Shown here piece after piece: positions 1 through 8,300 of a stretch of 18,039 nucleotides of DNA. The position numbers and the translations under genes are program-made. The DNA lies in assembly GCA_026397855.1 (NCBI GenBank), contig JAPLUA010000003.1, positions 1-18,039 on the forward strand, in the 5' to 3' direction. The notes under the pieces were generated by a model that was not told the DNA's origin, ran no database searches, and saw nothing but the letters and a program-made list of their open reading frames with translations. This stretch comes from Verrucomicrobiota bacterium (lineage in GTDB: Bacteria; Verrucomicrobiota; Verrucomicrobiia; Limisphaerales; UBA8199). Each line of letters opens with the position of its first letter. Within the stretch, counting starts at the first letter, position 1.

Positions 1-1268
1 ACCGGGGTCCACGGCACAGAAGGCTTCAAGTCCGACTTCGCTTCGAGTCCGAAGCCCGTGACCGACGTCGGCCAGGCAATCACGACGTTGGTGCCGGAGC
101 GGGAGATGGCGAGCCTGGGGGCCTCGGCGGAGTAAATCCAGGCGGTGGCCTCGTAGCGGTCGAGCTCGGTATTCTGCGCCCAGCCAACGACCCACAGCTC
201 GCCATTGAACCAATCCGCCGCATTGGCCTGGGAGCCGCTGTAGCCTGCGGGGAGCAGCGTGTCGAGGTTGAGGAACGAGTTGGCGGTCCCTTCCCAGAGC
301 GCGGCCTGAATGGTTTGGCCGTTGGGAGACATTACGAAACCGACCTGGATGCCATCCGTCATGCCTTCAATGAAGGAATCGTAATCTCCGGGGACGGCGC
401 TGGCGCCGGGGCGGAGGTCCTGGAAGCTGGCCGCCGTGCCCTGCCAGAGCGCGGCATGGCGATTCGTAGCAGCGTCCGTGACATAGCCCGCCTGCTGGCT
501 GCCATAAATCGCCTGGGCCACCGAGTATTCCCACCTGGCCACATTGGTGGGATGTAGATTCACATAAGACGCGGCGGTGCCCTGCCAATAGGCGGCATTT
601 TGCGAGTTGACCCCGCCTGCCGAGCCGGCCTGCCGGCCGGGATTGCTGCCGCTGGCGCCCGTGATGGCAAAAACGCCGCCAGAATCCGCCGATTCCGGCA
701 GCAGGTCAATAGGCGGCAGCGAGTTGGTGTCCGTGAGGTGCCAGAGCATCGAATGTGTTTCCCTAGTGCTGTAGTAAGTCTTTTGGCCCGCCGCCCAACC
801 GCCGGAAACCGCCCAGAGATGCGTTTCGTGATTATCCGGGCCTGGATCAACGGTGTAAAGGTTCGTGGTTCCGTCCCACCAAGCCGCATAACCTCCCCGG
901 TCTCCGACCTGGATGCCTTCCGAGACGCCCCGCACCCGGCTGAAAACGGGAGCCGAAGCGAGGTTCGTGAAGCCAGCGCTCATAGGACTGTTCCACAGCG
1001 CAGGGCGCTCGCCTTCATCAGCTCCACCGGGAGGAACCATCGCGAGGCCGCCGATCTGGCCACCCGAGGTGCAACTGGCTGTGGAGTCCAAATACTGCGG
1101 GTCCGTCGGGTGGAGCGAAACGACCCGCCAGCCGGCAAAGGCGGAGGGCGACCAAAGGCAGGCGAGCAGTCCAACAACGGCTGATAGCAGGAATTTGCTT
1201 TTTGCGCAGCCGCTCGTACTAAGCGTTACGCGGGTGATGGAGAATTGGTTTCTTGGCTCGGTAAGCAT
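1..1268 (-). CDS. Secreted HAF-type repeat protein, C-terminus cut by window edge
   Basis: An uninterrupted frame of 422 codons runs from ATG at 1268 to the left edge with no stop. The N-terminus has a hydrophobic core at residues about 26-38 and an AFA-GW signal-peptidase I-like site at 45/46. An LLAC string at 34-37 leaves lipoprotein processing possible. The mature part repeats a unit of the form 'QVG...AALWxGTaxSfxnL': PALWNS 89-94, AAWWDG 128-133, SMLWHL 173-178, AAYWQG 225-230, AALWQG 272-277, AALWEG 322-327. This resembles the HAF extracellular repeat family, which probably folds as a beta-propeller (inference). Residues about 384-420 begin a C-terminal beta-sandwich (TNVVIAWPTSVTGFGLEA...W) also seen in the gene starting at 1736. 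Function is unknown; a cell-surface or secreted role is likely. No other in-frame ATG lies close to the signal peptide, so this start is preferred. Confidence 0.8.
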   Translation of the reverse strand, partial: MLTEPRNQFSITRVTLSTSGCAKSKFLLSAVVGLLACLWSPSAFAGWRVVSLHPTDPQYLDSTASCTSGGQIGGLAMVPPGGADEGERPALWNSPMSAGFTNLASAPVFSRVRGVSEGIQVGDRGGYAAWWDGTTNLYTVDPGPDNHETHLWAVSGGWAAGQKTYYSTRETHSMLWHLTDTNSLPPIDLLPESADSGGVFAITGASGSNPGRQAGSAGGVNSQNAAYWQGTAASYVNLHPTNVARWEYSVAQAIYGSQQAGYVTDAATNRHAALWQGTAASFQDLRPGASAVPGDYDSFIEGMTDGIQVGFVMSPNGQTIQAALWEGTANSFLNLDTLLPAGYSGSQANAADWFNGELWVVGWAQNTELDRYEATAWIYSAEAPRLAISRSGTNVVIAWPTSVTGFGLEAKSDLKPSVPWTP

Positions 1269-1274
1269 GACGCG

Positions 1275-1303
1275 ACCTTATCAAATATCAGGCGTTCTGT
1301 CAA
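1275..1303 (-). promoter_or_regulatory. Candidate promoter of the HAF-type gene, near-leaderless
   Basis: On the minus strand a perfect TTGACA (plus 1298-1303) is followed after 17 bases by TAAGGT (plus 1275-1280), a weak -10. The -10 ends six bases before the ATG at 1268, so the predicted transcript would start at or next to the start codon. The same geometry occurs at the SNF2 gene. The -35 is strong and the -10 poor, so this is a tentative call. Confidence 0.4.
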
Positions 1304-1355
1304 CAATTCTTGTCTATTCTCAGCCGCTCTTGGCCAAGCACCCCGGCCGGTTTCT

Positions 1356-1484
1356 CGTGTGCGCGAGTTCCTCCAGGCCGCGGACGGCGCCATCGTAGGC
1401 AGCTCGCTCAAGGCTGGAGGCCAAATCGCAAAGGCCGTGGATGCCAAACGCGTGGCAGCCCTGGTGCGAGCCATGAATGCCTGA
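1356..1484 (+). pseudogene. Remnant of a BtpA/SgcQ-family gene (C-terminal end only)
   Basis: In the plus frame with codons starting at 1356, 1359 and so on, about 42 residues read RVREFLQAADGAIVGSSLK, then a GGQ..KAVDAKRVAALVRAMNA tail and a TGA ending at 1484. This matches, from memory, the C-terminus of BtpA/SgcQ TIM-barrel proteins (pattern 'NV.E.L..ADG.IVGTSLK.DG....VD..RV..F'). That segment holds the end of the barrel and a phosphate-binding-like turn. The upstream 'VLV.SGV' strand expected just before it is absent. The preceding codons (to an ATG at 1245) look unrelated and run into the promoter and start of the divergent HAF gene. I read it as a truncated relic, not a functional 79-residue gene. 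The neighbouring sequence gives no hint of when or how the rest was lost. Confidence 0.6.
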
Positions 1485-1690
1485 ATCCGCGAGCCCAAAT
1501 ACCTTGAGTGAATTGAAAGGCATGATAGTCCAAAGCCTTGGAGCCGGTTTGAACGAAAGCGTTGCGTCCAGATAAAAGTGCAGATATCTGCAAACAGCTC
1601 TGTCACACTGCCAACGCCACCCTCCTACTTTTGCCTTGCGCCATTGGTGACATTGCAGGACGCTGGCAACGATGAAGATGGAAAGACTTC
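1485..1690. other. Intergenic DNA without a recognisable gene
   Basis: Together with 1269-1355 and 1691-1735 this forms the gap between the HAF gene and the glucanase-like gene. No coding frame here resembles a protein I know, and I see no tRNA-like fold. Short frames on both strands have no consistent codon pattern and look like chance. The promoter of the gene at 1736 should lie here, but no convincing -35/-10 pair stands out. Confidence 0.5.
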
Positions 1691-1720
1691 GAACCTGCTG
1701 CGTTCAACGCCAGCAGGTTC
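1691..1720. repeat. Perfect 10-bp inverted repeat upstream of the glucanase-like gene
   Basis: GAACCTGCTG (1691-1700) and CAGCAGGTTC (1711-1720) are exact reverse complements around a ten-base spacer (cgttcaacgc) that can itself pair partly. There is no following T-run, so it is a poor terminator. It sits 15 bases before the ATG at 1736 and just before the GCGGAGG ribosome-binding-like stretch (1727-1733). A 5'-UTR hairpin or an operator are both possible. Confidence 0.55.
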
Positions 1721-1735
1721 TAGTTCGCGGAGGCA

Positions 1736-4258
1736 ATGTTAACCGTCCACCCTTATAAACAAATGAGCTCTAACCTGTTGTCGTTTTGGCGTTCCTGCCG
1801 GTCAAACATCAAGTATGCCACCCTGCTGGCAGCCGGTCTGGGGAGCCTGAGCCAGCCGGTTTCCGGGCAGTTGACGATCCAAATCGTCAACGACAGCGGA
1901 TTGTCTGACACGAATATCTACCTCATGGTGCCGGGGAAAGCCGGGGCGACGCTCAATCCGCAGAGTCTGTTTGTGGACAAGAATACAGGAGTCAACGCCG
2001 CGGTCGCCCTCTCGACGTTGGCGACCAATAGCTGGGGGACTTCCACCCTCGTTTCGCCGATTTCGGGAAACACGGACACGGTCTATTCGTTTCAGGCCGG
2101 TTATATTTCCTCAGGCACCATCTATTTCATCTACAACAACTCCTTTGTTTTCAGCAATGGGATTACTCCCAGCCCGTCGCCGGACGGCGGGAACGGCGGC
2201 AGCGGTTATCGCTATGATTACGCGGAGCTGACGTTTAAAGGCACGGAAGGCAACAATGACGTGGACCTGACTTATGTGGATAAGTTCGGGATTCCGCTGC
2301 AGTTGGAATGGTTCCAGGGAACCAATACGGCGGCAACCAATCTGCAGGCCGGCTCGTATGTGTATGCCTCGACCAGGACGCTGGCGAACCTGTTCGCAGC
2401 CAACGGTTTCGCCGGCGCCGTGTTCGGCCTGACCAATGCCGGCACCACCAGCGGGAACATCACGCCGGGCTGGCAATATGCCGCGGGGACAAATCCCTAC
2501 GCCAACTTCGCCCGCATCGTTGCGCCCCAGAAGACCAGCGGGACCGGCGCATCGGTTTCCCCATACCCCGGGGTCACCAATTACCTGGATTTTCTGGTCG
2601 CCCATCCGTTCACGCTGAACGGGGCGAGCGTGCAGAGCGGGAGTGTGACGGTCACTTTTGATGTCACGAACACCATCGTCACGAATTTTTACTATTACTA
2701 TCTCGGGTATAAAACCAGCGTGGCCACCAACAACGCCGGCGGATGGACGTTCACCCTGTCGTACGACCCGAAGCGGATGCCGGCGAGTTATGATCTGCTG
2801 GCGATGGGCGCGATTTCCAACAGCACGACCAATGTTACGACCAACGGCACCACCATCGTGGTGAACTTGCCCGTGCAATACACCAACACGATTACCTTCT
2901 CGATTCCTGACACCAACACCACGATCTGCGCGAGCGCCTTCATCTACGGTGCGCCGGTGGGCCCCTATTATTCGGTCAACGGGACACCGGTTACCGACGT
3001 CACGCACCCCAGCTATAACGTGGAGGCCTGGATGCTCGGCGATGTGTTGTCGGCCGTCAATTTTGGCTTTGCGGGGGGGATCTACGGATCGAACTCAGAG
3101 CAATGGTTTTCGACCGTGGAGTGGACTTCTTATCCGTATGGCTGGGCGCAACCATCTCCTTACAACAACCCCACCAACGGCTATTTCAATCCCTACGCCG
3201 GCTTGATGTATTATGAGGCCGATGCCTACACGTTTGCGTTTTCCGAACGGATCACGCCGGATGTCGGGCTGCCGGTGGAGAGCGGCGACGTGATCCGCAT
3301 CACCCTGCTTCCGGATGACCGCCTGGATTCGCCGATTCCGGTAGTGCAAACGAATCTGACCACCGGGAATTCCCTCACCCTGAGCTGGAACCCAGTGGCC
3401 GGCGCGACCGGTTACCAGGTCAACATGCTCCGGCCGCTGGGGATCGCTTCGGCCAACATCACCTCCACCAGCTACACCTTTACCGGGCTCACGGCTGGCA
3501 CACCTTGCGTGATGTCGGTGCAGGCGGTGGGAACCCAAAACGGAAATCCCATCATCACCCCCGCCCGCCCAATTTCAGCCACCACCACCGGCACCTACCT
3601 GCCTGATACCAACGGAACGCTTACGACCGTCCAGGTGTCCTGCAGCATATCAGATCCCTTTTACCAGGTGGGTTATGTCTCCCTCAATGGGGTTCAGCTT
3701 TTCCGGACGAATAGCGTCAATCCGAGTCCATGGATGACTCCCAATGGTGTCCCGGCGCGCTGGCTGGCGGCAGCGGGGACCAACCAGGTTCCCGTCACGG
3801 TGTATGATAACAGTGGCAATGTCCTCTTTAACGACTGGTTCGCGTTCGTGCTTACCGCCACCAATGCCGGCGAGTACGTGGTTTCGGATCTTATGTTCTA
3901 TGGTCAAAAAGCCGGGACGCTGCCGGCTCTGACCTCGGGCAATCCATTCACCCCCTCCACCACCAGTTACAATCTCCTTTTTACCTTGAACTATATACCG
4001 GCTGAAACTCGCAAATATGCCCCCGTCACCATCGCGTCCACCAACTCACCGGTGATCATTACGGCCGTCAGTTCATTGCCGGGCGGGGGAATCCGGTTCA
4101 ACTTCAATGTGCCAGCGGGCACCAATTACGCGGTCGAGGCATCCGGCAACCTGACCCACTGGCGGACCAATTCCATCGGCACCGGCGTGCCCGGCGGCGA
4201 ATCCTACACCAATGCCGCCGGTTCCAACTCGGTGCAGTTTTACCGCATCAAGCTTTGA
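1736..4258 (+). CDS. Secreted GH64/thaumatin-like beta-1,3-glucanase-type protein with FN3
   Basis: 840 residues. An n-region with Arg/Lys and a hydrophobic stretch (ATLLAAGLGSLSQPVSG, about 28-44) form a signal peptide, probably cut near 44/45. Residues about 46-420 resemble GH64/thaumatin-superfamily beta-1,3-glucanases: IQIVNDSG..DTNIYLMVPGK at the start, SGTIYFIYNNSFVF at 126-139, and the hallmark DYAELTF (E164) with DLTYVDKFGIPLQLEW (D182). E164 and D182 sit where, as I recall, GH64 enzymes carry their catalytic Glu and Asp. An FN3 domain (TLSWNPVAGATGYQVN) covers about 534-602. The last 75 residues form a beta-sandwich ending QFYRIKL, a common tail of Verrucomicrobiota secreted proteins. 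Likely role: extracellular beta-1,3-glucan (laminarin, fungal or algal wall) binding or hydrolysis. Start: GCGGAGG (1727-1733) lies two bases before ATG 1736. ATG 1763 gives a shorter, equally plausible signal peptide but has no Shine-Dalgarno. The flanking genes lack sugar-pathway functions. Confidence 0.68.
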   Translation: MLTVHPYKQMSSNLLSFWRSCRSNIKYATLLAAGLGSLSQPVSGQLTIQIVNDSGLSDTNIYLMVPGKAGATLNPQSLFVDKNTGVNAAVALSTLATNSWGTSTLVSPISGNTDTVYSFQAGYISSGTIYFIYNNSFVFSNGITPSPSPDGGNGGSGYRYDYAELTFKGTEGNNDVDLTYVDKFGIPLQLEWFQGTNTAATNLQAGSYVYASTRTLANLFAANGFAGAVFGLTNAGTTSGNITPGWQYAAGTNPYANFARIVAPQKTSGTGASVSPYPGVTNYLDFLVAHPFTLNGASVQSGSVTVTFDVTNTIVTNFYYYYLGYKTSVATNNAGGWTFTLSYDPKRMPASYDLLAMGAISNSTTNVTTNGTTIVVNLPVQYTNTITFSIPDTNTTICASAFIYGAPVGPYYSVNGTPVTDVTHPSYNVEAWMLGDVLSAVNFGFAGGIYGSNSEQWFSTVEWTSYPYGWAQPSPYNNPTNGYFNPYAGLMYYEADAYTFAFSERITPDVGLPVESGDVIRITLLPDDRLDSPIPVVQTNLTTGNSLTLSWNPVAGATGYQVNMLRPLGIASANITSTSYTFTGLTAGTPCVMSVQAVGTQNGNPIITPARPISATTTGTYLPDTNGTLTTVQVSCSISDPFYQVGYVSLNGVQLFRTNSVNPSPWMTPNGVPARWLAAAGTNQVPVTVYDNSGNVLFNDWFAFVLTATNAGEYVVSDLMFYGQKAGTLPALTSGNPFTPSTTSYNLLFTLNYIPAETRKYAPVTIASTNSPVIITAVSSLPGGGIRFNFNVPAGTNYAVEASGNLTHWRTNSIGTGVPGGESYTNAAGSNSVQFYRIKL

Positions 4259-4305
4259 GACGGACCGCCGGCGGAAGCCTCTTTCGGAGTCGCCCACCCG
4301 GAGCT

Positions 4306-4319
4306 ACAGTTTTTACTGT
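4306..4319. promoter_or_regulatory. Small palindrome in the gap before the ABC ATPase
   Basis: ACAGT-TTTT-ACTGT is a perfect 5-bp inverted repeat with a four-T loop, 32 bases upstream of the ATPase ATG. A GC palindrome CCGCCGGCGG lies at 4265-4274 just after the preceding stop. Neither has the stem-plus-T-run of an intrinsic terminator. An operator or part of the ABC promoter is possible, but the support is only positional. Confidence 0.25.
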
Positions 4320-4351
4320 GCTTCCCGCGCGCTTTCGGCCCACATTAGGCC

Positions 4352-5062
4352 ATGCCATTGCTAGCGCCGCTTTTGAAACTGGCCAGCGTGACCAGGCGCT
4401 ACGACGCGCCGGGTAAGACGGAAGCATTGACGGTGCTTGCGGGCGTGTCGCTCGAAATTGCTCGCGGCGAATCGCTCGCCATTGTCGGGCCCTCCGGCTC
4501 CGGCAAGAGCACGCTCTTGCAGATCATGGGCACGCTCGACCGGCCCACGAGCGGGTCGGTCACGCTCGACGGTCGGGAACTGGGCGCGCTCGATGAGCTG
4601 CAGCTCGCGTCGGTGCGGAACCGGCAGATTGGCTTCGTCTTCCAGTCGCACTACCTCCTGCCCCAGTGCACCGTCATGGAGAACGTCCTGGTGCCGACCC
4701 TTGCCTGCGCGGATGCGGCGCTGCGCGACGGCGCTGGTGGCCGGGCGGAGCGGCTTTTGGAACGTGTGGGATTGGGACAGCGCAAGTCCCATCGCCCCGG
4801 CGAACTCTCCGGCGGCGAGCGCCAGCGGGTGGCGGTGGTCCGCGCGCTGATCAACCAGCCGCAGCTCCTGCTCGCCGATGAGCCCACCGGCTCGCTCGAT
4901 CACGCCTCGGCGCTGCAACTGGGGCAACTGCTGCTGGAGCTAAACCGCGAGGAGGGCGTGACGCTGGTCCTGGTGACCCACGCGCTGGACCTGGCCCGGC
5001 GCATGGGGCGGGTGATGGGATTAACGGACGGCCAACTCAAGCCCGTCGAGCCCGGGGCATAG
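4352..5062 (+). CDS. ABC transporter ATP-binding protein, LolD/MacB/YbbA type
   Basis: 236 residues, the usual length for this family. All nucleotide-binding motifs are intact: Walker A GPSGSGKST 46-54, Q-loop FVFQSHYLLP with Q98, signature LSGGERQR 152-159, Walker B LLLADEPTGSLD 172-183 with catalytic E177, and H-loop H210 in VTHAL. The sequence around the Q-loop and the 'ADEPTGSLD' block are typical of ATPases that power FtsX-fold (type VII, mechanotransmission) transporters such as LolCDE, MacB and YbbAP. It should bind the cytoplasmic face of the permease encoded at 5303, its obvious partner. The usual overlap or short spacing of such pairs is replaced here by 240 bp holding a REP-like element. 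There is no HlyD-type adaptor, arguing against a MacAB efflux pump. No clear Shine-Dalgarno precedes the ATG, but the next in-frame ATG (residue 59) is past Walker A. Confidence 0.93.
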   Translation: MPLLAPLLKLASVTRRYDAPGKTEALTVLAGVSLEIARGESLAIVGPSGSGKSTLLQIMGTLDRPTSGSVTLDGRELGALDELQLASVRNRQIGFVFQSHYLLPQCTVMENVLVPTLACADAALRDGAGGRAERLLERVGLGQRKSHRPGELSGGERQRVAVVRALINQPQLLLADEPTGSLDHASALQLGQLLLELNREEGVTLVLVTHALDLARRMGRVMGLTDGQLKPVEPGA

Positions 5063-5124
5063 AAAGGCGAGGGACAACGTGGCGCGCATTATTGAGGGGG
5101 CCCTGAGGCGGCCAGCCCAAAGGC

Positions 5125-5258
5125 GTAGCGCAGATTTTCAATCTGCCGTATCGCAGGTTTTCAACCTGCTAACCTTCCGTCGTGGCAACGCGCTCGAGAA
5201 TATAGGACGCTCTGCCGATTACAAAGCGGCGATACAGCAGATTGAGAATCTGCGCTAC
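5125..5258. repeat. REP/BIME-like element: four hairpins in mirror symmetry
   Basis: The outer 30-base arms (5125-5154 and 5229-5258) are inverted copies matching at 28 of 30 positions. Each arm begins, read inward, with GTAG, the tetranucleotide that marks REP elements mobilised by RAYT (TnpA-REP) transposases. Each half holds two 7-bp-stem, 3-base-loop hairpins. On the left are GCAGATT-TTC-AATCTGC (5130-5146) and GCAGGTT-TTC-AACCTGC (5153-5169). On the right are GCAGATT-GAG-AATCTGC (5237-5253) and GCCGATT-ACA-AAGCGGC (5214-5230, one mismatch). The inner hairpin of each half is preceded by GTATC, the outer by GTAGC, so the half-element looks like a tandem REP pair. A 44-base core (5170-5213) lies between. 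It separates the ABC ATPase from its permease. A short open frame (5079-5306) across it is not a gene. Confidence 0.8.
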
Positions 5259-5302
5259 CTGGGCGTGGGCAAGGCTGCAGCCTCTCGCACACCTTCCGCC
5301 AC

Positions 5303-8300
5303 ATGACCTTCTGGACTCTCATCCGCCGCAGCTTGCGCTTTCATGCGCGGGCGCACCTCGGCGTGGTGCTGGGGGCGGCGATCGGGAGCGCGACCTTGAT
5401 TGGGGCGCTCGTGGTGGGGGACTCGGTCCGGGAGAGCCTCGCCAGCATGGCCTTGCGCCGGCTGGGTGGCATTCACTTTGCCCTCAGCACGCAGGATCGC
5501 CTGTTCCAGGCCAGCCTGGTGCCGCGCCTGGGTTCCATCCTGCCGCCAGACTCGATCCGCGTTAACACCAACAACCGCCCCGGGTTCATCCGGCCGGTCG
5601 GTGGCGAGCCGCAGTCCTCAGCCCTGGCGCTGCCCGGTATCGTTTCCAGGCAGGACGGCGCGGCGCGCGCCAACCGTGTGAATGTGCTCGGCGTGGAGGC
5701 AAGCGCCTGGCCGCGCCTGGCCGGTTGGGGCAACCTTTCCCCGGATGCCTGGGCAGCGGTTCCCGACGAAGATACGCCTGAGGGCGCGCGGGTTTCGGTG
5801 GAAGAGTTCAAGCGCCGACGACGCATCACCGAGCAGTGGCGGGCGGGTGAGACGGCGTTCATCAACCAGACCCTGGCGCGGCAGCTCATGGTCCGGGAGG
5901 GAGACGAAATCGTTCTGCGTGTGCGCAAGCCGAGCGCCCTGGGACTGGACGCGGCGATCAGCCCGCGCAACGAGGACACCGTTGCGCTCCGGCTGAAGGT
6001 CGGCGCTGTCCTGACCCCCGACATGCTCGGCGACTTTGCCCTTGCCGCGCAGTCGGCTCCGCCCGCGAACCTGTTTCTGCCCCGGGAATTCCTGGCTGAC
6101 AAAGCCGGTGTGCGCGGCTCCGCGAACCTGCTGGTCAGCGGCCCTGTCCTGGTGTCGCCGGAACCTACCCGGTGGGATGCTTTGCGCTCCAATGCAGCGC
6201 GCTGGTTGTGGCGGCATGCCCCCCAGCTCCGCGTCAGCCAAACGGGGCCGATGAGCGCTTACTACCACTCGGATCCTGCCAGCCTGGCCGGGCGGGCGGC
6301 GCGCAAGATTGAACCCAAACGCGAGCAGCCGCTGCCCGACGAACCCTCACTGCCCTGGATGAACAAGGAACTGGCCCGCGCGTGGTTGCCGGAGGACGCC
6401 GGCCTGGCTGTGCGGGCCGTGGAGCAGCCGCAGAGCGCGACCGGCGGCGAATACATTCGCCCCTTCGTCGAGGTGACCAGCTCGCGGCTGTTCCTCGAAC
6501 CTGCCGTCGCCGACGCGGCACTGAACCCAAGGACCCTCCCGCTCACCAACCGCCACGCCTTCCAGTCGGACACCCTGGAGGATGTCGCCTTCGGCCGGTT
6601 CGTCACCAACGGCGCGCGCGTTCTCACCTACCTGGCGAACCTGATACGCGCGGGCGATCACGCTGCGCCCTACTCGATGGTCACGGCGGCGGACGGGCCA
6701 TTCGTGCCGACCGACCTGCGCGACGACGAGATCCTCGTCAACGAGTGGCTCGCCGACGATTTGCGGGTCAAGCCGGGCGATGCCGTCGAACTGAGCTACT
6801 ACGTCGTGGATTCGGGCAGCCGCCTGGTCGAGCGGACGAACTCCTTTCGCGTGCGCCGGATTGTGCCGCTCAAAGGCATCTACGCCGACCGGACGCTCAT
6901 GCCCGAGTTCCCCGGCCTCGCTAAAGCGGAAAGCACTCATGATTGGGACGCGGGCTTCCCGCTCGTTTACCCGATCCGCGACAAGGACGAAGCCTACTGG
7001 AAAACCTATCGTGGCACGCCCAAGGCCTACGTGACGTTGGCGGCGGGCCAGGCGATGTGGGCCAACCGGTTCGGGACGCTCACCGCCATCAGGTATGATG
7101 TGCCGGCCCATACCTTTGCCAGCACCTGTCGGGAAGCCGTGTATCGCAACCTGCTGGCCAACTTGCGGCCGGCCGATGTCGGCCTGCGTTTCGAGGCGGT
7201 CCGCGCGCAGGCGCTCAAGGCGGCGGCGCAGGGGCAGGACTTCGGGCAACTGTTCCTCGGGTTCAGCCTGTTCCTGGTTGTGGCGGCCCTGCTGCTGATG
7301 GCGCTGCTCTTTCAGTTCGGCCTCGAACAGCGGGCGTCCGAGGTGGGGATACTGCTGGCGCTCGGCCTGAGGCCCGGGCAGGTGCGGCGGCTGTTGCTGG
7401 CGGAGGGTTCCGTGCTCGCCTTTCTGGGGGGCATCGTTGGCGTGCTGGGCGGAATCGCCTACGCCAGGGCGATGTTGTGGGGGCTGGCCACCGTGTGGCG
7501 CGGAGCCATCGGGGGCGCGGAGCTTCAATTCCATCTCACGGCCGCCAGTTTGATCATCGGCCTGTGCGCCAGCACCGTCGTGGGCGGGCTCACGATCTGG
7601 CTGACCTTGCGCAAGCAGGCTTTAAGGCCGGTCCGTGAACTGTTGGTTGGGGAGGTCCACGGTCCACAGTCCACAGTCCATAGTCGCGGGGTATGGATTG
7701 CGGCGGTGGCTGGCGTTACGGCGGCTGGGCTCGTCGTGTGGGCGCTGGTGAGCGGGCAGAACAGCAATCCCGAAGTGTTCTTTAGCGCCGGGTCGTTGGT
7801 GCTGGTTGCGGGTTTGGGTGCGGCTGCCGCGTGGCTGAACCGTTTATCCCGGGAGGCTGCCTCCGCGCGACTCAGTCTCCGCGAATTGGGCGTGCGCGGC
7901 TGCGCCCGACGACGGAAGCGCAGCCTGGCGAGCATTGCCCTGCTGGCCTGCGGATCGTTCCTCGTCGCCGCCATCGGCGTGTTCCGGCTCGACGCGAACC
8001 GCGACGCCACGCGGCGCGATTCGGGCACGGGCGGCTTCGCGCTCATTGGCGAGTCCACGATGCCGGTGGCGCAGGATTTGAACACGAAAGCCGGGCGCGA
8101 GTTCTACGGCCTGGACCCCCGGCAACTGGCGGGCGTGAACGTGGTCCCACTGCGCGTGCGCGAGGGGGATGCGGCCAGTTGCCTGAATCTCAACCGGGCG
8201 CAGAAGCCGCGTCTGCTGGGCGTAAAGCCCGAGCTCCTGTCCGGCCGGTTCACTTTTGCGAATGTGGCCAAGGGGCTGGACCGCCGCGAAGGCTGGAGCC

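Noticed and set aside
600..1184. 194-codon plus-strand frame
   Set aside because: Lies antisense to the HAF-type gene, which has a signal peptide and internal repeats in its own frame.
1226..1606. 126-codon minus-strand frame over the BtpA remnant
   Set aside because: No domain or signal; overlaps the HAF start and its promoter and mirrors the coding bias of the plus-strand relic.
4265..4274. Terminator after the glucanase-like gene (CCGCCGGCGG)
   Set aside because: A loopless palindrome with no following T-run; not a credible intrinsic terminator.
5079..5306. Open frame of 75 codons between the ABC ATPase and permease
   Set aside because: Its sequence is just the translation of the four-hairpin REP-like element; no family resemblance.
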